This document shows, in pieces, positions 8,537 through 12,997 of a stretch of DNA of 12,997 nt (its first letter is position 1; every line of letters begins with the position of its first letter). Made by a program: the position numbers and the translations under genes. Origin of the DNA: Caldifarciminota bacterium (GTDB lineage: Bacteria > WOR-3 > Hydrothermia > UBA1063 > CAJXJZ01); NCBI GenBank assembly GCA_027073945.1, contig JALTEL010000038.1:1-12997 (forward strand), read 5' to 3'. The notes under the pieces were generated by a model that was given only the letters and a program-made list of their open reading frames with translations, had not been told where the DNA came from and searched no databases.

Positions 8537-8655
8537 ATAAAGGCACTGTTGTAAAATACCTTCTTCCGTAATCTTGTGAGCAAGAAAGTCTTGAAAAATA
8601 AGGATAACTTTTTGAGGAAATCGCCAAATCTGCCATTTCGCAACAGTGCCATAAA
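8537..8655. repeat. Target-site duplication ATAAA flanking the insertion
   Basis: Direct repeats ATAAA occupy 8537-8541 and 8651-8655, each immediately outside a terminal inverted repeat. Extending to 8 bases destroys the match (GCAATAAA on the left, ATAAAGTA on the right), so the duplication is 5 bases. Its presence means both ends came from one insertion event and have not recombined since. Confidence 0.65.
8542..8650. mobile_element. 109-bp MITE-like or IS-derived insertion with terminal inverted repeats
   Basis: The left end reads GGCACTGTTGTAAAAT inward and the right end, read on the minus strand, GGCACTGTTGCGAAAT: 10 bases perfect and 14 of 16 overall. Both ends directly abut the pentamer ATAAA (8537-8541 and 8651-8655), a perfect 5-bp target duplication. 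There is no transposase-length ORF, so it is non-autonomous or an internally deleted IS. The tips recall IS6/IS26-type ends (GGCACTGTTGCAAA), but that family makes 8-bp duplications, so I leave the family open. It lies within a reading frame that begins at 8513 and adds a TAA stop to it. Confidence 0.72.
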
Positions 8656-9168
8656 GTATCTCTTCTGATCTGTTTATTATGAAATTCTATCTCGTCTTGC
8701 AAAACCCTTTGATTGTTGTCGGTTGATTATTAGGATGGAAAGTTACAAATATGGAAATGGGTTCTCAGCTCGTGCAAGTTCGCTATTAGAAGGTACGAAT
8801 AACATTGATCGGGCAATCTCGTATATACGAAGATTAATAATATGATTCAGCTTCAATTTGAACACATAAACGATCCCTCTCTATGCAAAGTTGTCAGACT
8901 TGAGGATGCGTCAGTCGATTTATTCAGAGAACTCTATGATTTCCTTGAGCTGGAAGGCTTTGATGCCGAAGAGGTTAATAGGCTCGTAAATGACAAATCA
9001 GATTCAGTTCGACATTCACACATGGCACGTATGGACAAGGCTGGAATTCCTGATATAAGCAATTCTGACATTAAATATATAAAGAGGCATACGGAAATCT
9101 TTAGAACGTTATATTATACATGATTTTGTTACTTTATCGTATATTATTAGAAGAACCGTGCAAGCTTA

Positions 9169-9193
9169 TTGTAATATCCTGGCGATATTACAA
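9169..9193. repeat. Perfect 10-bp-arm hairpin upstream of the FkbM gene
   Basis: Arms TTGTAATATC (9169-9178) and GATATTACAA (9184-9193) pair perfectly around a 5-base loop CTGGC. There is no T-run on either side, so a standard intrinsic terminator is unlikely. A perfect TATAAT hexamer follows at 9214-9219, with no good -35 at 17 bases, so an operator-like or attenuating role for the methyltransferase gene is possible but unproven. The remaining bases of 9124-9236 show no gene. Confidence 0.55.
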
Positions 9194-9236
9194 ATTGGGT
9201 CAAAATGAGGTAGTATAATATGGAGTATCGAAACAA

Positions 9237-9944
9237 ATGGAAAATATGAAAGACTACATACGAAGATTTAGAAGATTGATAAAAGTTTTGATAAGAAAGG
9301 ATTTATGGGTTCGCCCTGATTGTCACATTAAATCAGTTAGATTTGGTTCTGAATATGCTGGTTGGAATGTCAATACTGATAAACTTGACAGGAAATCAAT
9401 CATATATTCCGTTGGTGTTGGTGAGGATATATCTTTTGATATTGCCTTAATTGAAATGTTTAACGTAACTATTCATGCCTTTGATCCAACACCTAAATCA
9501 ATTGAATGGTGCAAAAATCAAGATCTTCCGTCCAACTTTATTCTTCATGAATATGGAATAGCGAATTTTGATGGGAATGCTTTATTTTATCCACCAGAAA
9601 ACCCAAATCATGTTTCACATACTCTTCTTGAAAAAACATCTACAAAAGCAAAATCTATAGAAGTCCCTGTTAGAAAACTGGAAACAATCATGAAAAAATT
9701 GGGGCATAATCACATAGATGTATTAAAGATGGACATTGAAGGTGCTGAGTATGCAGTTATTAATGATATGAAGTCTTCCAATATACTTCCAAACCAACTA
9801 TTAATTGAATTTCATCATAGATTTCCTAATGTTGGTATAGAGAAGACAAAAGATGCCCTTAATACCATAAGGAGTATGGGGTATGGGTTATTTTTCGTGT
9901 CAGCTTCTGGGGAAGAATACGGATTTATACAAAAAAGTGGCTAA
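9237..9944 (+). CDS. FkbM-family SAM-dependent methyltransferase
   Basis: This 235-residue cytoplasmic protein is a predicted SAM-dependent O-methyltransferase. Residues 59-64 (VGVGED) form the glycine-rich SAM-binding loop. HAFDPTP near 80-86 is the acidic strand end that binds the ribose in this family. VLKMDIEGAE (about 162-171) is the FkbM signature (K-x-D-x-E-G-x-E). In polysaccharide clusters such enzymes usually methylate sugar hydroxyls; the substrate here is inferred only from context. ATG 9237 has GGAG at 9222-9225, rather far away (11 bases), and a second ATG at 9246 is possible. The gene is AT-richer than its neighbours (hand count of 9481-9600 is about 33% GC) and follows the decayed region, suggesting separate acquisition. 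About 90 bases without a clear gene separate it from the next start. Confidence 0.83.
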   Translation: MENMKDYIRRFRRLIKVLIRKDLWVRPDCHIKSVRFGSEYAGWNVNTDKLDRKSIIYSVGVGEDISFDIALIEMFNVTIHAFDPTPKSIEWCKNQDLPSNFILHEYGIANFDGNALFYPPENPNHVSHTLLEKTSTKAKSIEVPVRKLETIMKKLGHNHIDVLKMDIEGAEYAVINDMKSSNILPNQLLIEFHHRFPNVGIEKTKDALNTIRSMGYGLFFVSASGEEYGFIQKSG

Positions 9945-10035
9945 CTGTGAGGTTGTTCCAATTGGATATTTAGGTTTAGTGAACGTTATGGGAAGCTATT
10001 GCTTCTATTCCAGCATGGACATTTGGGGATAACAG

Positions 10036-11166
10036 ATGGCAAATATCCTTGTTAATGGAACAAATGCTAAGGTCGGGGGAGGAAAGAGTATATTAAATAA
10101 TTACCTGCGTCTACTAAAACAAGTTCGCTCTGCAGACCAGTTTTTTGTCTTGACTCCAAGTGAAGACTTTTATCGACAATATTCTTGTGATTTCATCCAT
10201 ATTGTTGACATCGATAAGGTGTTCAAAACAGGCGTTGCGGTACCCTTCCTCTATTTTGGTATTTTATCAAGATTGGTCAAGAAATATAACATTGATTGTA
10301 TCTTTAATCTTGGTGATCTAGTCGTTTCTGGAAACATTCCGCAGGTCTATCTTTTCGATTGGCCGTATGCTATTTATCGGGATAGTATAGCATGGAAGAT
10401 GATGAGCGTCAGAGATTATGTTATACGTCGTGTTAAATTATTCCTCTTTAGTAAATCATTGAAGTACGCAACAATAATTATATCTCAGACTGAGACAGCC
10501 AAGAGAAGACTCATGGACATCTATAATGTGACGAATGTTGAAGTCGTGCCGAATGCCGTATCCCTTGAAAATCTTAGTTCCAGCGAGCCTTTTGATTTTG
10601 GTTTACCCAAGGACAAATTTAAGCTTCTTTGTCTTACATATTACTATACCCATAAAAACATCGAGATATTTCTGCCGTTGGCACGAATGATCAAAGAGAA
10701 AAGAATGCCGTATTGTATTGTTGTAACACTCGATCCGTATCAACACGGAAAAGTGAAAGATTTTCTTGATTCCGTGAGAAGAGAAGCATTGTCCGATGTT
10801 TTTATAAATGTTGGCTCGGTGCCGATGCATCGTGTTCCATCTTTGTATGTCCAAACAGACGCTTTGCTTATGCCGACTTTGTTGGAATCGTTTTCTGGCA
10901 CTTATGTTGAAGCGATGTTCCACGAGAGACCCATTTTAACATCTGACCTTGATTTTGCGATTGATGTGTGTGGCGAAGCTGCATTTTATTTTGATCCGCT
11001 AAACCCTCAGTCTATTTTGAATTCAATCGATATGGCCTACAGTAATCCGGAGCTGAGAAAACGTAAAACTGATGAGGGCAGGACCAGGTTGAGCCAAATG
11101 CCCAGTTGGGAAGAAGTGTTCCACAAATATCAACGATTGATAGCAAAAGCGACAGAGAGTATGTAG
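10036..11166 (+). CDS. GT4-family glycosyltransferase
   Basis: This 376-residue GT-B enzyme is predicted to act in repeat-unit assembly on the cytoplasmic face. The start MANILVNGTNAKVGGGKSIL carries the N-terminal glycine-rich acceptor-side loop. VEVVPNAVSLENL (about 168-180) begins the C-domain linker, where the P-N-(G/A)-V pattern is characteristic of GT4. The donor-binding motif is complete: ESFSGTYVEAM at 284-294 has Glu284 and Glu292 in E-x7-E spacing, followed by RPILTSDLDFAIDVCGEAA and FDPLNP. GGGGA at 10025-10029 precedes ATG 10036 by 6 bases. Only 10 bases separate it from the amidotransferase gene, so the two are probably co-transcribed. Sugar specificity cannot be inferred. Confidence 0.88.
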   Translation: MANILVNGTNAKVGGGKSILNNYLRLLKQVRSADQFFVLTPSEDFYRQYSCDFIHIVDIDKVFKTGVAVPFLYFGILSRLVKKYNIDCIFNLGDLVVSGNIPQVYLFDWPYAIYRDSIAWKMMSVRDYVIRRVKLFLFSKSLKYATIIISQTETAKRRLMDIYNVTNVEVVPNAVSLENLSSSEPFDFGLPKDKFKLLCLTYYYTHKNIEIFLPLARMIKEKRMPYCIVVTLDPYQHGKVKDFLDSVRREALSDVFINVGSVPMHRVPSLYVQTDALLMPTLLESFSGTYVEAMFHERPILTSDLDFAIDVCGEAAFYFDPLNPQSILNSIDMAYSNPELRKRKTDEGRTRLSQMPSWEEVFHKYQRLIAKATESM

Positions 11167-11176
11167 GTATAACTTT

Positions 11177-12316
11177 ATGAATGAACGCAAGTATCAAATC
11201 TGCACCAATTGTGTCATGGACACAACTGATTCAAAGATTACCTTTGATGAGAGGGGTATCTGTGATCATTGCCATAATTATTATGAGAATATCCTGCCCA
11301 ATTGGCATACGGATGAAAATGGCAGACGTTTACTTGAAAAAACGATTGAAGAAATAAAGAAAGAAGGTAAAGGGAAGGATTTTGATTGTATTTTGGGGAT
11401 AAGTGGTGGAGTAGATAGTTCTTATATGCTCCGTATTGTCGTTAAAGAATTTGGGTTGAGGCCTTTGGTGTTTCATGTGGATGCGGGTTGGGATACGGAA
11501 ATTGCGGTTCAAAATATCCAGAAATTAATTGATGGATTACAGCTTGATCTTTACACGGAAGTTATAGACTGGGAAGAGATGAAAGAATTTCAATTAGCAC
11601 TTTTTAGAGCTGGTATTTCTCATTTGGATATTCCCCAAGATCACGCTTTTATTGCGACTTTGTATAACTTTGCGGATAAGTATAATATCAAGTATATCTT
11701 AAATGGGAGTAATTATTCAACAGAATGTGTTCGCAACCCTATGGAATGGCTATACTACGGGACCGATATGTTACAGATAAATGATTTGCTTAAGAAGTTT
11801 TGTAGGGTTAAATTGAAAACTTATCCTTTTAGCTCTATCTACCGGCATAAAATTTATTTGCGTTATATCAGGCGGGTAAGAGTATTTAAGCCCTTAAATT
11901 ATGTGCCTTACATCAGATCGGAAGCAGAAAGAATTCTAGAGAGAGAATACGGATGGAAGCCGTATGGCCAAAAGCATTTTGAGTCGAGATTTACAAAGTT
12001 TTTTGAGGGATTTTGGCTGCCTGGAAGATTTGGATTTGACACAAGGCGGGTTCAGTTTTCCAGTTTGATATTGACAGGTCAGATGACCAGAGAGGAGGCC
12101 TTAGAAAAATTAAAACACCCTGCCTACGATCCAAAGACTATCGAAGATGAATTTAAATATATCGCGACAAAGCTTGGGATTACCACAGATGAGCTTTGGG
12201 GATTTTTCAAAATGCCAAAAAAGTTTTATTGGGATTACAAAAATCAGCACAAAATATTCCTTTTGGGGGCGAAAGTATTAAGTAAATTGGGTGTAGAGAG
12301 GTCTATAAAAAGATGA
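11177..12316 (+). CDS. N-acetyl sugar amidotransferase (WbuX/WbpG/PseA-like)
   Basis: This 379-residue enzyme is predicted to convert an N-acetyl group of a sugar nucleotide into an acetamidino group, using ammonia from a HisH/HisF-like pair. Near the N-terminus CTNC (Cys9, Cys12) and CDHC (Cys29, Cys32) form a likely metal-binding knuckle typical of the family. ILGISGGVDSSYML contains the PP-loop ATP-binding motif SGGVDS at residues 76-81. LNGSNYSTECVRNP (about 175-188) and the aromatic-rich C-terminal half also fit this family, whose members are about 370-385 residues. P. aeruginosa WbpG, E. coli WbuX and Campylobacter PseA are the known relatives. The gene overlaps the HisH-like gene by 4 bases (ATGA), the standard arrangement of this module. 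I leave the symbol blank because the names depend on strain and sugar. Confidence 0.9.
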   Translation: MNERKYQICTNCVMDTTDSKITFDERGICDHCHNYYENILPNWHTDENGRRLLEKTIEEIKKEGKGKDFDCILGISGGVDSSYMLRIVVKEFGLRPLVFHVDAGWDTEIAVQNIQKLIDGLQLDLYTEVIDWEEMKEFQLALFRAGISHLDIPQDHAFIATLYNFADKYNIKYILNGSNYSTECVRNPMEWLYYGTDMLQINDLLKKFCRVKLKTYPFSSIYRHKIYLRYIRRVRVFKPLNYVPYIRSEAERILEREYGWKPYGQKHFESRFTKFFEGFWLPGRFGFDTRRVQFSSLILTGQMTREEALEKLKHPAYDPKTIEDEFKYIATKLGITTDELWGFFKMPKKFYWDYKNQHKIFLLGAKVLSKLGVERSIKR

Positions 12317-12927
12317 TAGCGATATTAGATTATGGCTCCGGAAATGTCAGGGCCATTGCCAATGTATTCGAAGTGAAGAAGATAAAATATGTCATCGCCT
12401 CGAAATCGGAAGACCTTAATAAAGTGAAGAAAATTATCTTGCCAGGTGTCGGATCGTTTGATTTTGTTATGAAAAAATTGAATGATTCTGGTCTAAGAAA
12501 AACTTTGGATAATTTGGTGCTTGTGAGAAAGATCCCTGTGTTGGGAATTTGTTTGGGCCTTCAAATTATGGCTGAAAGAAGTGAAGAAGGAGAAATAGCA
12601 GGTTTAGGTTGGATAAAAGGAAAAGTAGTGAAATTTGATGAAGCAAAATTAAAGCTCAAACCAAAATTGCCGCATATGGGTTGGAATTCTATAAAGGTAT
12701 TGCGAGAAGAAAACCTTTTCCAAGGTATAGACACAAAAAGAGGATTTTACTTTGTCCACAGCTATTATATTCGGCCTGATAATGAGCAAGATATCATGAC
12801 GATTACTGACTATTATGGCGATTTTGTTTCTGGCATTTGTCATAATAATATTTTTGCCGTTCAATTTCACCCGGAAAAAAGCCATATAAATGGCACTATG
12901 CTACTAACAAATTTTGCGAGAATGTGA
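12313..12927 (+). CDS. hisH: HisH-like glutamine amidotransferase of the acetamidino-sugar module
   Basis: This 204-residue class I glutaminase releases ammonia from glutamine for its synthase partner. MIAILDYGSGNV opens the fold; PGVGSFDFVM (44-53) is the oxyanion-side strand; GICLGLQ has the nucleophile Cys80; QFHPEKS supplies His186 and Glu188, so the triad is complete. HMGWN (121-125) and YFVHSYY (146-152) are HisH signatures. Length is normal for HisH (about 200). Its position between the sugar amidotransferase (ATGA overlap) and the HisF-like gene (TGATG overlap) indicates ammonia supply for sugar amidination, as with WbuY or the second HisH of P. aeruginosa, rather than for histidine synthesis. 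No other histidine gene is seen here. Confidence 0.9.
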   Translation: MIAILDYGSGNVRAIANVFEVKKIKYVIASKSEDLNKVKKIILPGVGSFDFVMKKLNDSGLRKTLDNLVLVRKIPVLGICLGLQIMAERSEEGEIAGLGWIKGKVVKFDEAKLKLKPKLPHMGWNSIKVLREENLFQGIDTKRGFYFVHSYYIRPDNEQDIMTITDYYGDFVSGICHNNIFAVQFHPEKSHINGTMLLTNFARM

Positions 12928-12997
12928 TGCTTAGATCCAGAATTATTCCCTGCCTTCTTGTTAGAAATAAAGGTCTGATTAAAACAGTCAAATTTGG
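12927..12997 (+). CDS. hisF: HisF-like subunit of the acetamidino-sugar module (5' end only)
   Basis: Only the first 23 codons are in the window: the frame starts at ATG 12927, sharing one base with the hisH stop (TGATG), and reads MLRSRIIPCLLVRNKG, then LIKTVKF. This aligns with the first strand of HisF ([20 protein letters not shown] in Thermotoga), but position 11, the catalytic Asp of true HisF, is Leu here. That substitution and the following KTVKF are what I expect of the HisF paralogues that work with WbuX/WbpG. The protein should channel ammonia from HisH; the rest of the gene lies beyond the right edge. Confidence 0.8.
   Translation, partial: MLRSRIIPCLLVRNKGLIKTVKF

Larger units (their letters stand above)
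8513..9123 (+). pseudogene. Broken gene, C-terminal part sulfotransferase-like
   Basis: AGGAG at 8503-8507 and ATG 8513 make a good start, but the frame stops at TAA 8552, inside an inserted element. Removing the element plus one copy of its ATAAA duplication (114 bases, 38 codons) keeps the frame and gives MLDKIQKAIKYLF, then an in-frame TGA (8666-8668), then SVYYEILSRLAKPF and on to TGA 8843. A frameshift somewhere in 8809-8845 then leads into the open frame from 8842. There KVVRLEDASVDLFRELYDFL resembles the C-terminal RYEDL plus FL element of sulfotransferases, followed by about 50 polar residues. No PAPS-binding P-loop is visible, so the middle of the gene is probably deleted. The decay is clear from the sequence; the family call is tentative. 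The 93-residue ORF at 8842-9123 could instead be a small independent gene, but it has no ribosome-binding site. Confidence 0.5.

Noticed and set aside
8542..8650. All three minus-strand frames of the inserted element are free of stops
   Set aside because: The segment is only 36 codons per frame and the peptides match no transposase pattern I know; chance is enough to explain it.
9169..9193. Intrinsic terminator
   Set aside because: The stem is AT-rich and no T-run follows on either strand.
9943..10035. Open frame after the FkbM gene ending SSMDIWG, as a possible gene remnant
   Set aside because: It has about 30 codons, no start with a ribosome-binding site and no recognisable motif.
12313..12997. 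Histidine biosynthesis genes hisH-hisF
   Set aside because: Overlap with the sugar amidotransferase, lack of other his genes in the window, and Leu in place of Asp11 in the HisF-like start favour an acetamidino-sugar role.
1..12997. Defence system, CRISPR array or prophage
   Set aside because: No spaced repeats, nuclease, helicase, toxin-antitoxin or phage structural motifs were seen; all intact genes fit glycan assembly.

Overview
This window is the middle of a surface-polysaccharide (O-antigen or capsule) biosynthesis cluster. Every supported gene is on the + strand. A Wzx-type flippase, a Wzy-like polymerase, several glycosyltransferases and an acetamidino-sugar module point to a Gram-negative bacterium with a Wzx/Wzy-dependent pathway. 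Base composition is moderately AT-rich and uneven, as is common in laterally exchanged polysaccharide loci. I cannot name a genus from the sequence alone.

Layout, left to right. Bases 3-71 look like the last codons of an unidentified upstream gene. Then come wzx (198-1664), a PAPS-dependent sulfotransferase (1716-2708), a wzy/ligase-like membrane protein (2689-4218), a divergent GT-B glycosyltransferase (4218-5369), an AsnB-type glutamine amidotransferase (5382-7268) and a GT4 glycosyltransferase (7279-8466). These genes are tightly packed, with TGATG or short overlaps or ribosome-binding sites at the junctions, so they probably form one operon.

From 8467 to 9236 there is no intact gene. A well-formed ribosome-binding site and ATG at 8503-8515 open a reading frame that is broken by a 109-bp element. 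This element has 10-bp perfect (about 16-bp imperfect) terminal inverted repeats and a 5-bp ATAAA target duplication. After a further in-frame stop and a frameshift, a C-terminal piece follows that resembles a sulfotransferase. A 10-bp-arm perfect hairpin (9169-9193) and a TATAAT box lie just before the next gene.

The right part carries a low-GC FkbM-type methyltransferase (9237-9944), a GT4 glycosyltransferase (10036-11166) and the three-gene acetamidino-sugar module: a WbuX/WbpG-like N-acetyl-sugar amidotransferase (11177-12316), a HisH-like glutaminase (12313-12927) and the start of a HisF-like partner (12927 to the window edge). The HisF-like start has Leu where true HisF has its catalytic Asp11, which argues for sugar amidination rather than histidine synthesis.

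Taken together, the genes predict a heteropolysaccharide exported by Wzx and polymerised by Wzy. Its sugars may carry sulfate (negative), acetamidino groups (positive), possibly uronamides (from the AsnB-like enzyme) and O-methyl groups (from FkbM). No sugar-nucleotide synthesis genes are in the window, so these must lie elsewhere. I found no CRISPR array, tRNA, rRNA or recognisable defence system.
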